Under the pieces are notes generated by a model. The model saw nothing but the letters and a program-made list of their open reading frames with translations. It was not told the origin of the DNA and searched no databases. Below, one piece after another: positions 14,443-20,062 of a DNA stretch of 22,126 nt. Every line of letters begins with the position of its first letter. The stretch's first letter is position 1. The position numbers and the translations under genes are program-made. Source of the stretch: a virus; the IMG/VR virus record IMGVR_UViG_3300009034_000225, positions 1 through 22,126 of that record. One strand, 5' to 3'.

Positions 14443-14789
14443 TTTTGAATTACCTCTCTCACCTTAAAATCTGTAATTATTATTCCTTCTACCCTAAAAC
14501 TCCAAGGACTCCATACTTCAAATGCAGAATTTTTATAATTTTCATCTACAATCAACTTAGCTCCTTTAAGAGCAGATTCCTTAATTTCCAAAATTACACA
14601 AGAAGTATTCATCTTACCAGCAAATGTTTTAGCAGTCATTAATTCTGTAGTCAAATAAATACTATTAGGATTACTAAGACCTCCAGGCCAATTATTTTTA
14701 CCAATTTTAGTATTAGGCATTAATCCATTCTTCTTAATAGACTCCAAATTTTCTAATAATGTACCATGATAAAATATTCTTTCTTTCAT
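14439..14789 (-). CDS. ADP-ribosyltransferase-fold protein (ART / KptA-like)
   Basis: The 116-aa protein starts ERIFYHGTLLENLESIKKNGLMPN, the NAD-binding YHGT...I...GL.P element of the H-Y-E class of ADP-ribosyltransferases. It continues with SIYLTTELMTAKTFA, the Y-strand and helix, and VILEI. The late Glu would be E91 or E101. Such enzymes move ADP-ribose from NAD to protein, RNA or DNA; KptA-type relatives instead remove 2'-phosphate from RNA. Several phages use ARTs to remodel host machinery. The gene sits in an operon with a SprT-like protease and a phosphatase. Substrate is unknown. ATGA overlaps at both ends. Confidence 0.78.
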   Translation of the reverse strand: MKERIFYHGTLLENLESIKKNGLMPNTKIGKNNWPGGLSNPNSIYLTTELMTAKTFAGKMNTSCVILEIKESALKGAKLIVDENYKNSAFEVWSPWSFRVEGIIITDFKVREVIQK

Positions 14790-14923
14790 CTATCAACTTC
14801 CTCCAAAAAATTCCTTACAATATTTACTCCATGTAACCTCAGATAATCCTTCACCTCTTCGCTCCTGGTAGTCCTAATTATATAATTAATAAATCTTGCC
14901 AGGAGATAATCTTCTTTACTCAT
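14786..14923 (-). CDS. Small helical protein, 45 aa
   Basis: ATGA overlaps with both neighbours (start 14923, stop 14786). The product MSKEDYLLARFIN... is amphipathic and helical throughout. No family recognised. It could be a partner or inhibitor of the ADP-ribosyltransferase encoded directly downstream, but that is only a positional guess. Confidence 0.55.
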   Translation of the reverse strand: MSKEDYLLARFINYIIRTTRSEEVKDYLRLHGVNIVRNFLEEVDR

Positions 14924-15063
14924 TTCTTAATTAACTCCTCTTTCTTAGTAATCTCCTTTTTGATCCTCTCTATAAGCTTCTCATTCAACGGTGTCTTAGG
15001 CATCTTAAGTAAACTGTCTAATCGTATCTTAAGAACCTTCAGATATATCTCTCCTTCATTCAT
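14920..15063 (-). CDS. Small Lys/Glu-rich helical protein, 47 aa
   Basis: Start ATG at 15063, ATGA overlap with the next gene. The product (MNEGEIYLKVLKIRLD...) ends in a Lys-rich helix. No family recognised; supported by the overlaps and intact codon usage. Confidence 0.52.
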   Translation of the reverse strand: MNEGEIYLKVLKIRLDSLLKMPKTPLNEKLIERIKKEITKKEELIKK

Positions 15064-15136
15064 TCTTCTTAGCCCTCAATTCCCATTTCATAGATCTTAA
15101 CCAATGCCAAGCTTTCTTAGTATTTAAAATATACAT
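15056..15136 (-). CDS. Tiny basic protein, 26 aa
   Basis: ATG at 15136 with GAGG about 11 nt upstream, 8-nt overlap with the next gene. The product has three Trp in a basic helix (KKAWHWLRSMKW). Too short for a family call; could be a translated leader peptide. Confidence 0.4.
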   Translation of the reverse strand: MYILNTKKAWHWLRSMKWELRAKKNE

Positions 15137-15154
15137 TACTTATTAAACCTCTTC

Positions 15155-15457
15155 TTAAGTGCTTCCCTTACTTCTTAAACATTTTTTACAATTTACAAGT
15201 TTCCAGTCTCTTGTACTCCTTGTAATACTTGATTGTTCAGTTCCACAAAAAGGATGGCCCCCATCTCTATTAAAATGAATTTTCAAATTTACACATTCTA
15301 CATGTCCCCAACCAAGTTTACCTTTAGCAATAAAGTCTGTACCAGCATATATCTTATTTCCTTGACCCTCTCTTATACACATTGGATAAGGACATATACC
15401 ATCATATCGGGCAATAATTGAATGCTTCATTGCATAATTTTGTTTTAGTTTATTCAC
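15155..15457 (-). CDS. Treble-clef zinc-binding protein, 100 aa
   Basis: The GTG at 15457 is the first start after an archaeal promoter; an in-frame ATG lies at 15430. IIARYDGICPYPMC, then a basic loop, then GWGHVEC is the pattern of a PARP-finger-like or treble-clef domain common in phages (A.Y.G.C..C...H..C). A second set, PFCG and CKKC, lies in the C-terminal half. First gene of the operon that continues to the phosphatase at 13267. It may bind DNA, but no target can be inferred. Confidence 0.65.
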   Translation of the reverse strand: MNKLKQNYAMKHSIIARYDGICPYPMCIREGQGNKIYAGTDFIAKGKLGWGHVECVNLKIHFNRDGGHPFCGTEQSSITRSTRDWKLVNCKKCLRSKGST

Positions 15458-15486
15458 TTTTAATCACTTAGAAATACCACATGCTA

Positions 15487-15502
15487 GAATATAAACCTTT
15501 CT
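15487..15502 (-). promoter_or_regulatory. Archaeal promoter of the ADP-ribosyltransferase/SprT operon
   Basis: Minus strand AGAAAGG (BRE) followed by TTTATATT (TATA, 15495-15488). The predicted start near 15466 leaves a leader of about 9 nt with AGTGAT before the GTG. GTTTAAC lies just upstream of the BRE at 15515-15509. Confidence 0.6.
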
Positions 15503-15531
15503 AAAAAAGTTAAACTCAAAATCTAATCAAT

Positions 15532-15622
15532 CTATGAGACCTAGCTCATCCCTCAGTTACTAGGCTACATCATAGACATTCATTATTACTCTTCTCTTAC
15601 CCCACATCCTGTTTTCCAACAG
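15532..15622 (-). other. Intergenic hairpin pair, possible structured RNA or 3' UTR
   Basis: In the 215-nt gap 15458-15672, CTATGA (15537-15532) pairs with TCATAG (15575-15570), and inside it CCTAG/CTAGG (15564-15560 with 15544-15540). A second hairpin, CTGTT/AACAG, spans 15609-15622. No ORF here. It may be a transcript end for the membrane-protein gene at 15673 or a separate small RNA. Confidence 0.4.
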
Positions 15623-15672
15623 AGTTTTCCTATGGTCAAGAAGATATAACTATCATATATCATTTTTGTTTC

Positions 15673-15873
15673 TTAACTTAAAGATATAAAGGCAGTAACA
15701 ATCCAATCTACAACTATAACAATTAAACTTAGAATGGCCCCTATTAAACCAAAAATTGACAATTGACCTAAAGGTGCAATAAAAACTCCCAAAGCAAACT
15801 TTCCTAACCAATAAGTTACTCCTATACATTGAATGAATATAGCAAGTTTAAATAGAAACTTTTTAAATTCCAT
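15673..15873 (-). CDS. Small membrane protein, 66 aa, paralogue of the one at 12549-12761
   Basis: SD AGGTGA 5-6 nt before ATG at 15873. A basic start (MEFKKFLFK) precedes hydrophobic segments at about 8-30 and 36-64, the last with DWIVTAF. The order QCIG, GQL and W-I-V-T matches the other small membrane protein in this window. Its own TATA box lies at about 15961-15952. Function unknown. Confidence 0.65.
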   Translation of the reverse strand: MEFKKFLFKLAIFIQCIGVTYWLGKFALGVFIAPLGQLSIFGLIGAILSLIVIVVDWIVTAFISLS

Positions 15874-15899
15874 TTTTATTCACCTATATTATAATTATC

Positions 15900-15961
15900 T
15901 TGGAATGGATCATGGTTCCAATCCATTTTCAATATCTATATATTAAACCATTTTTATATAT
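15900..15961 (-). promoter_or_regulatory. Promoter and leader hairpin of the small membrane-protein gene
   Basis: TATA-like ATATATAAAA at 15961-15952 (minus) predicts a start near 15932. The leader then has an inverted repeat TTGGAA/TTCCAA (15921-15916 with 15905-15900), overlapped by ATGGAT/ATCCAT (15926-15921 with 15910-15905), so two pairings compete. Confidence 0.45.
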
Positions 15962-15989
15962 CTAATATAGTATGGGATTGGTCTTGTCG

Positions 15990-16153
15990 TCTTCCCTATC
16001 ACCATCATAGTACCCATGATACTTCTATGATGTACCATTTGTCTACACCCTATTCCTAGTCTGGAACAGGATGAAGCATTAGACAAGCGTATTAAGACTC
16101 AACTCCTAATATCTTACCTCCACCTTCATCAGGCTTCATTTCGACTTGTCTAT
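15990..16153 (-). ncRNA. Candidate structured RNA with mutually exclusive helices
   Basis: No ORF occupies 15874-16196. A strong archaeal promoter at 16173-16189 predicts a start near 16153. The RNA would begin with TAGACAAG (16152-16145), which can pair with CTTGTCTA (16087-16080). That same strand can instead pair with TAGACAA (16045-16039) around an 8-bp hairpin CCTGTTCC/GGAATAGG (16070-16063 with 16056-16049), which contains a G-T wobble that is perfect only as minus-strand RNA. A further 7-bp hairpin, ATCATAG/CTATGAT, spans 16031-16004. The 3' end is not clear. No known family recognised. Confidence 0.55.
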
Positions 16154-16172
16154 CATATTCTAATTAGATCAT

Positions 16173-16189
16173 CCTATATAAACATTTCC
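16173..16189 (-). promoter_or_regulatory. Archaeal promoter of the structured RNA
   Basis: Minus strand GGAAATG (BRE) then TTTATATA (TATA, 16182-16175). It lies just after the stop of the three-helix membrane-protein gene; GTTTAAC is directly upstream at 16202-16196. Confidence 0.6.
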
Positions 16190-16196
16190 ATTTTAG

Positions 16197-16490
16197 TTAA
16201 ACTATAAGAGATATTAGATCAATCATCAAATTTGAAAGAAGAATTAAACTCATAATATATTTAATAAATGGTTTACCTATCCTCCAGGCTAATGCATGAA
16301 AAAGGAATGAACAAGCTATTATTAACATAGAAACAATAGTTATACCTATAATGTTATTATATTGACTATTTAAATTTAGTTCTATGTGTGTCTGTCTTAT
16401 ATTTATTAAATAAAATGTAAGTAAACATGTAATAAAATAAATAAATAAAGGAAAGATAATAGACAAATAGACTTTATAGATCTTCTTCAT
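16197..16490 (-). CDS. Three-helix membrane protein, 97 aa
   Basis: Hydrophobic segments at about residues 6-28, 46-67 and 76-95, with a Lys-rich N-terminus and a polar loop between the first two. GATGA precedes the ATG at 16490. No family recognised. It follows the YunG-like gene by 10 nt and probably shares its transcript. Confidence 0.65.
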   Translation of the reverse strand: MKKIYKVYLSIIFPLFIYFITCLLTFYLINIRQTHIELNLNSQYNNIIGITIVSMLIIACSFLFHALAWRIGKPFIKYIMSLILLSNLMIDLISLIV

Positions 16491-16500
16491 TTCTATTCAT

Positions 16501-16895
16501 CTAACAACATAAATTATTAAACTTATATCTTAAATAAAAAAATCTTTTATTTGTCCTATTACCTTTAACAACTTTTCCTAATCCTTCCATAATAGGCCTA
16601 ATACCATCACCACCATATTGATCTGATGTTAAATCAAATTCTTCTCCATTAGGAAGTCTATTCCAATAATGATAATCTTTTTTAAGTATTTCTCCTCCAA
16701 ATAATTTTGAACCAAAAGAGATGTTACATAACATTGTCCTTCACTTAATCCTCTTTTTCCTGTCTTATTCCATGATGTTGATGTATCCCATATTAATTCT
16801 AGATTCTCCCTTAAATTCTTCATTGATAAAATAAAGCTAGTTGGAAGAGGATGAGATTCTAGCCTCCCATCCTGCCCATTTTCAAACTTTTTCAT
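16501..16895 (-). pseudogene. YunG-like protein, split by a single-base frameshift
   Basis: The ATG at 16895 opens a frame that runs WDTSTSW...GLSEGQCYVTSLLVQNYL and then leaves the family. A second frame one base off, from about 16700 to the stop at 16501, continues GGEILKKDYHYWNRLPNGEEFDLTSDQY. Joined, these give the YunG-family order GQC.VTALLVQ..FGGEI...HYWNRLP.G.E.DLT.DQ. One extra T in the TTATTTGG tract near 16700 would restore it. It may be true decay, an indel error in the assembly, or minus-one frameshifting. YunG function is unknown. It has its own promoter. Confidence 0.75.
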
Positions 16896-16901
16896 TTCCA
16901 A

Positions 16902-16930
16902 AGTATGTACATACTCCTGGTTATTACCAG
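16902..16930. promoter_or_regulatory. Operator-like palindromes in the leader of the YunG-like gene
   Basis: AGTATGTACATACT at 16902-16915 is a perfect 14-bp palindrome 6 nt upstream of the ATG. Next to it CTGG/CCAG (16917-16920 with 16927-16930) forms a second inverted repeat. Both lie between the predicted transcription start (about 16938) and the start codon, so a dimeric repressor or a translational hairpin is possible. Confidence 0.5.
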
Positions 16931-16953
16931 ACTAGTAACTAATTAATTACTAT

Positions 16954-16972
16954 CATCATATATAAATGTTTC
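16954..16972 (-). promoter_or_regulatory. Archaeal promoter of the YunG-like gene
   Basis: Minus strand GAAACA (BRE) then TTTATATA (TATA, 16966-16959), a near-consensus archaeal promoter; predicted start about 16938-16942. Confidence 0.65.
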
Positions 16973-16975
16973 TCT

Positions 16976-17188
16976 CTACTCTTCTTCTATTTCTACCTTA
17001 GATATATTAGCTCTTTCCATTAATCCTTTAATTGATAGTACTCCATTTAATATGTGATTAAAGTTGACAGCATCAAATATACGGTTCTCTGGATTTAATG
17101 GTATAAGTACATTATTTTCATCAATGGTAAATATAAAATTTACTTGTGGATTACCATGCTTTATTTTTATCTTTATCTTAATACTCAT
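16976..17188 (-). CDS. Hypothetical protein, 70 aa
   Basis: ATG at 17188 with GGAG close upstream. The N-terminus alternates Ile and Lys (SIKIKIKIKHG), then strands and a helix. No family recognised. It is transcribed alone from a strong TATA promoter at 17221-17235, and its stop lies just upstream of the next promoter. Confidence 0.65.
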   Translation of the reverse strand: MSIKIKIKIKHGNPQVNFIFTIDENNVLIPLNPENRIFDAVNFNHILNGVLSIKGLMERANISKVEIEEE

Positions 17189-17220
17189 ATTCTATTCTCC
17201 ATATATTATATATGATTCAA

Positions 17221-17235
17221 TTATATATAAAGGTT
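17221..17235 (-). promoter_or_regulatory. Archaeal promoter of the 70-aa gene
   Basis: Minus strand ATAACC followed by TTTATATATAA (17231-17221); predicted start near 17201, 13 nt before the ATG. Confidence 0.6.
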
Positions 17236-17315
17236 ATATATAGGATATTTTAGTTAATGAATCATTTGATAAAATTTATTAACTTAGTATTTCTTTATTA
17301 TAAAAATAAGATATA

Positions 17316-17752
17316 CTATAATGTATGCTTAGGCCTCCACCATCCATCTACAGTAGAATAGTGGCCTCCACCTCTTCTAGCAGTAACCTTAAGTTTAACT
17401 GATAATATTACACTTTTTATTCTCAAAGCTTCTTTCCTCTAATAAAGAATATGAATGTTATATCCTCTTCAGACTGTTCTTCACTCACCATATATGGTTT
17501 AGGAGCTGAAGCATCACCATCTACATTAGTATCATTAGATCCTAAGCTAATAAATGATAATATATCTTCAACAAAGAAATGTACTGTTAACCCCTCAATA
17601 GGAGTAGTACCATCATCTCTTTTAACATTAACCTGGGGAATAATCTTATCCCCCACTTCAATAGAAGTTGGTAATGTTGGGGTTATAACTGGTTCTTCAA
17701 ATTTACCTGTTCCTTTAATTGCTTGAATAATTTCATCTTTAATCTTAGGCAA
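17316..17752 (-). pseudogene. Ig-like-domain protein, apparently frameshifted near its C-terminus
   Basis: From a TTG at 17752 the zero frame codes 109 residues to a stop at 17423. PTSIEVGDKIIPQVNVKRDDGTTPIEGLTVHFFV is the pattern of bacterial Ig-like (Big) domains, which in tailed viruses decorate virion surface proteins. Reading on in the minus-one frame from about 17437 gives roughly 40 more codons to a stop at 17316, including KLKVTARRGGGHYSTVDGWWRPKHTL, protein-like rather than random. This suggests a missing base in the AGAGGAAAGAAG tract or minus-one frameshifting. The start is uncertain: no strong SD precedes TTG, though a TATA box at 17794-17787 places transcription about 13 nt upstream. 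Confidence 0.6.
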
Positions 17753-17783
17753 AATATTTCATCTATTAAATTTTAATCATCTT

Positions 17784-17799
17784 TCATATTTAAACTTTA
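17784..17799 (-). promoter_or_regulatory. Archaeal TATA promoter of the Ig-like gene
   Basis: TTTAAATA on the minus strand at 17794-17787, preceded by AATAAAG; predicted start near 17765. Confidence 0.5.
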
Positions 17800-17838
17800 T
17801 TGTTTATGTGTTATACACTAATACATATAATACATAAT

Positions 17839-17860
17839 TCTTAAAAATAAAAAGGGAAAA
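17839..17860 (-). terminator. T-rich tracts downstream of the 107-aa gene
   Basis: Minus strand reads TTTTCCC, TTTTT and ATTTTT in succession within 22 nt, 30-50 nt after the stop at 17889. Archaeal transcription ends at such T-runs without a hairpin. The rest of the gap 17753-17888 is plain AT-rich sequence. Confidence 0.45.
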
Positions 17861-17888
17861 TTAAGGTTTAACTTATTATCCTATCCTA

Positions 17889-18212
17889 CTATTTACCAAC
17901 TATTCTAACTACATCACTAAGCCAGTCAGTAGCCAAATCCTCATCACCTAACATCATATCTGAAACTTTTGAATCAAAGTATCTTTCAATCAGAATATTC
18001 AATATATGATCTCCTTTTATTGCAGGTATAAGCATAACATCATATTTTGTACTATTATAAAAGCACCATCTGGTTTCTCCATTTGAAAGCCTAAAAGTTG
18101 CAGTAGATGTTTTTCCTTGTCCTGGATTTAAAGATATTAAATGTACATCATTGTAACGATATAAAATATCTGACTTAGCAATATCATCTGGATAGACTTC
18201 TTTTTTGCTCAT
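17889..18212 (-). CDS. Hypothetical protein, 107 aa, probably beta-rich
   Basis: Excellent SD GAGGTGA before the ATG at 18212, with its own divergent promoter. The central part, TSTATFRLSNGETRWCFYNSTKYDVMLIP, alternates as beta strands. The sequence NPGQGKTS resembles a P-loop but lacks the required first glycine spacing. No family recognised. Transcribed alone and ended by T-rich tracts. Confidence 0.68.
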   Translation of the reverse strand: MSKKEVYPDDIAKSDILYRYNDVHLISLNPGQGKTSTATFRLSNGETRWCFYNSTKYDVMLIPAIKGDHILNILIERYFDSKVSDMMLGDEDLATDWLSDVVRIVGK

Positions 18213-18270
18213 TCACTTTCACCTCAATTAAGTTCAAAGAAGTATATAATACTTCTCATAATAATCTATA

Positions 18271-18344
18271 GTTAAACTACTATTTAAAGGTTTCTAAAAA
18301 AATAAGCTACATATAGGAAGACTACATTTAAATACTAGTTTAAC
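18271..18344. promoter_or_regulatory. Divergent promoter pair with mirrored TATA-GTTTAAC operators
   Basis: Minus-strand promoter: AGAAACC then TTTAAATA (18288-18281) then GTAGTTTAAC (to 18271). Plus-strand promoter: TTTAAATA (18327-18334) then CTAGTTTAAC (to 18344). The two halves mirror each other: TATA box, 3 nt, then GTTTAAC preceded by A. They drive the 107-aa gene leftward and the zinc-finger gene rightward. GTTTAAC lies between TATA box and start site, a place where repressors act in archaea. Confidence 0.65.
18307..18323. promoter_or_regulatory. Upstream element, copy 1
   Basis: A 17-bp sequence identical at 16 positions with 19439-19455, at the same distance (about 22-39 nt) upstream of the minus-strand TATA box in both places. 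Here it also overlaps the BRE region of the plus-strand promoter. Likely a shared activator or repressor site. Confidence 0.55.
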
Positions 18345-18392
18345 CTTTAATTATAATGGCTAAGTAGCCTGAAACACCAAGAGGTGATGTAA

Positions 18393-18602
18393 TTGAAATT
18401 GATAACATGCGATTTTTGTGGAATAGAAATAAGTAGAAATAGAAGTAAACCTAAAGGTGGTAAAATAATTATACTATGCAATGTTAATGGTTGTTCATGG
18501 AAAAATACTTTTGATGGATGTTCAAAATGCCTACAAATAATTGATAAACTTATAGCTTCAAAAGTAAGTAAAGAAGAAGCTTCTGAAGATCAACATGATT
18601 AA
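18393..18602 (+). CDS. Small zinc-finger protein, 69 aa, the only plus-strand gene
   Basis: TTG start chosen because GAGGTGAT (18381-18388) sits 4 nt upstream and the archaeal promoter at 18327-18334 leaves a leader of about 35 nt. CDFCG at the N-terminus, a CNVNGC middle and CSKC make a compact zinc-binding fold with a basic loop; the tail is acidic. Divergent transcription from a mirrored operator is the usual set-up of a viral regulator that controls its own promoter, so a role as transcription factor is plausible. The fold itself is not a known repressor type, and this remains inference. Confidence 0.7.
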   Translation: MKLITCDFCGIEISRNRSKPKGGKIIILCNVNGCSWKNTFDGCSKCLQIIDKLIASKVSKEEASEDQHD

Positions 18603-18616
18603 TTAACATACTTTTC

Positions 18617-18633
18617 AAAAATACATCTTGTAT
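18617..18633 (-). terminator. Hairpin and T-run after the PAPS-reductase-like gene
   Basis: Minus strand ATACA-AGA-TGTAT followed by TTTTT, 10-25 nt past the stop at 18643. It lies between the convergent ends of this gene and the plus-strand zinc-finger gene. Confidence 0.5.
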
Positions 18634-18642
18634 ACATAAAGA

Positions 18643-19389
18643 CTATTCATTAAAATAATGGTCCATCATATACTTATAAACTTTAGGATTAACTCTAGAT
18701 ACTTCTTCTCTCCATCCTTTATGAGCTGTACAGAACATACATCCTAACCTATTAAGATCATACTTTTCATAAGAAGGATTAATAGGAATATCATTCTCCC
18801 TTGTAAACTTCCATATTTCTTCTGGTGTCCAAAAAGCTATAAGATGTATTCTCCATAGTTGATTAGTCTTATTATAATATACATTTCCTAATTGACATAC
18901 CCTCATCATTCTTTGTCTACTTTCCATAACAGTTAAACCAGTAAAATTATATCCAAAATTAAACTTTTTCACTATCTTCCTAAATGGTGCTTCCTTAAGA
19001 TGGTAACAACATCTATCTATAGAAATATTCTTCTTATTTTTCTTAGAGCCATCAGGCATTTTCTTACCTTTCCATACTTGCCAAAAACTTCTATTAGGCC
19101 TAGTCTCTATCAAATATAGATCTAATTCTTTCTTCATTTTTTCCTTGAATATTATAGTCTCTGGATATTCTATACCTGTATTATTAAATACTACATGAAT
19201 ATTGGGGTTTAACTTTAATGCTAACCATAGAACTAACATACTATCTTTACCAAAACTACAACTTATACATGAATTTCTATTAATATACATTCTTAAAATT
19301 TTATTAGCTTTTTCTAATTTAACATTTAATGGTTCCTCTACTCTCCATCTAATAGATTTAGGTAATTGAGAAACTTTAAATGGTCCCAT
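18643..19389 (-). CDS. PAPS/APS-reductase-family protein with CC...CxxC iron-sulfur motif
   Basis: The 248-aa protein has the N-type ATP-pyrophosphatase loop SCSFGKDS (residues 43-50), VVFNNTGIEYPET (67-78), and TGLTVMESRQRM (150-161). Cys127-Cys128 and Cys217-x2-Cys220 match in order and spacing the CC...CxxC set that binds a 4Fe-4S cluster in APS reductases. The C-terminal catalytic Cys (ECG.H) of sulfonucleotide reductases is absent, so reduction of (P)APS is unlikely. Relatives act in sulfur or nucleotide modification (DndC, tRNA thiolation). The predicted transcription start is about 2 nt upstream of the ATG, implying a leaderless mRNA. It stands alone with its own promoter and terminator. 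Confidence 0.82.
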   Translation of the reverse strand: MGPFKVSQLPKSIRWRVEEPLNVKLEKANKILRMYINRNSCISCSFGKDSMLVLWLALKLNPNIHVVFNNTGIEYPETIIFKEKMKKELDLYLIETRPNRSFWQVWKGKKMPDGSKKNKKNISIDRCCYHLKEAPFRKIVKKFNFGYNFTGLTVMESRQRMMRVCQLGNVYYNKTNQLWRIHLIAFWTPEEIWKFTRENDIPINPSYEKYDLNRLGCMFCTAHKGWREEVSRVNPKVYKYMMDHYFNE

Positions 19390-19408
19390 AATAGATTATA
19401 ACTTCATT

Positions 19409-19431
19409 GTATTTAATAAAGGTTTTCAAAA
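19409..19431 (-). promoter_or_regulatory. Archaeal promoter of the PAPS-reductase-like gene (leaderless)
   Basis: Minus strand TTTTGAAAACC (BRE) then TTTATTAA (TATA, 19420-19413). About 25 nt further is the ATG itself, so the mRNA should have little or no leader. Confidence 0.65.
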
Positions 19432-19438
19432 ATTTATC

Positions 19439-19455
19439 CTATATATAGGAAGACT
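19439..19455. promoter_or_regulatory. Upstream element, copy 2
   Basis: 16 of 17 positions match 18307-18323 (ends in ATAGGAAGACT on the plus strand) and the distance to the minus-strand TATA box is the same. Confidence 0.55.
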
Positions 19456-19519
19456 TAAATTCCACCCCCGGTACAATCCCCAATGTCACACTGTGCAGCA
19501 CTCTCTATTTGTCTTTATG

Positions 19520-19841
19520 GTTTAACTGGGTAGTTTAACTCTCTATTGCCTCTGTGGGTAGAATAGCCAGGCGCATCTGTAATTAGACTAAGGTTGTTAT
19601 CATTAGTTTAATTGTATGGCCAGTGCTACTCTCCTGTTACATTCTATAGTTAAACTCTTTAATAAAGCTTTTCTCAGATTAGTTGTATTAGTAATATAAC
19701 TTACCATGCTTTTAACATTCTAGTTTAACTAAGTATACTATTGTCAATACATCTAATATATTGCCCAGTTAAACTCTTTATACCACTTAATATAATACCA
19801 AGAAGTATAATTATGTTCTCTTGGCCTATAGAAAGTTTAAC
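19520..19841. repeat. Non-coding array of GTTTAAC motifs, several next to TATA-like boxes
   Basis: The 673-nt stretch 19390-20062 has no convincing gene. Within it, exact GTTTAAC occurs on the plus strand at 19520, 19533, 19723 and 19835 and on the minus strand at 19655-19649 and 19774-19768; a one-mismatch copy is at 19606. The two minus copies share the 13-mer GTTAAACTCTTTA on the plus strand. The copy at 19649 is preceded by a good BRE and TATA (GAGAAAAGC, TTTATTAA) and is followed by TATAGA, as at the 18271 promoter. Possible roles: small-RNA promoters, a repressor-binding array, or an origin with initiator sites. Confidence 0.6.
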
Positions 19842-19929
19842 CAGCTATTAGGAAAAAAAGATACACATAGAGTGATAACAACATAGTTCTAGTAGCTTTC
19901 TATCTCTTTATAATACTTAAAATTGAATT

Positions 19930-19947
19930 AATCGTTCGCTGACGATT
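19930..19947. other. Perfect 6-bp hairpin AATCGT/ACGATT, loop TCGCTG
   Basis: A CG-containing inverted repeat in an AT-rich gap, about 115 nt past the stop at 20063. On the minus strand it is followed by a short T-rich tract (CAATTTTAAG), so it may end the transcript of the 22126-20063 operon. Remaining sequence to 20062 shows nothing I can name. Confidence 0.4.
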
Positions 19948-20062
19948 CCTCAGTTTAGACAAATGATACAATAATTAATCAATAATTGAACAGTAAAAAT
20001 TCTCATTTATAGACCCATTAAAAACTGAAAGATTTTGATGTTTATTGAAGAATTATTATTTC

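Noticed and set aside
16039-16152. H-type pseudoknot in the second structured RNA
   Set aside because: ATGAAGC/GCTTCAT could cross the first helix, but the connecting loop of about 1 nt is too short to span 8 bp.
17332-17372. Two copies of GGCCTCCACC, 31 nt apart, as a regulatory repeat
   Set aside because: They fall inside the minus-one-frame extension of the Ig-like gene and code for different peptides, so chance in coding DNA is enough.
17889-18212. P-loop ATPase from NPGQGKTS in the 107-aa protein
   Set aside because: The GxxxxGK[ST] spacing is not met and no Walker B strand follows.
15458-19430. Bacterial sigma-70 promoters instead of archaeal ones
   Set aside because: TATA-like words are common in AT-rich DNA, but I saw no consistent TTGACA-17-TATAAT pairs. 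The BRE/TATA spacing to starts is regular at eight sites. A bacterial host cannot be fully excluded.
19456-19480. tRNA-like T-arm from the CCCCCGGTACAATCCCC stretch
   Set aside because: The loop does not fit TTCNANN, and no acceptor, D or anticodon arms could be placed.
19520-19841. CRISPR array or direct-repeat iterons
   Set aside because: The repeats are only 7-13 nt, in both orientations and at irregular spacing. A CRISPR is excluded; iterons remain only a possibility, noted under the finding.
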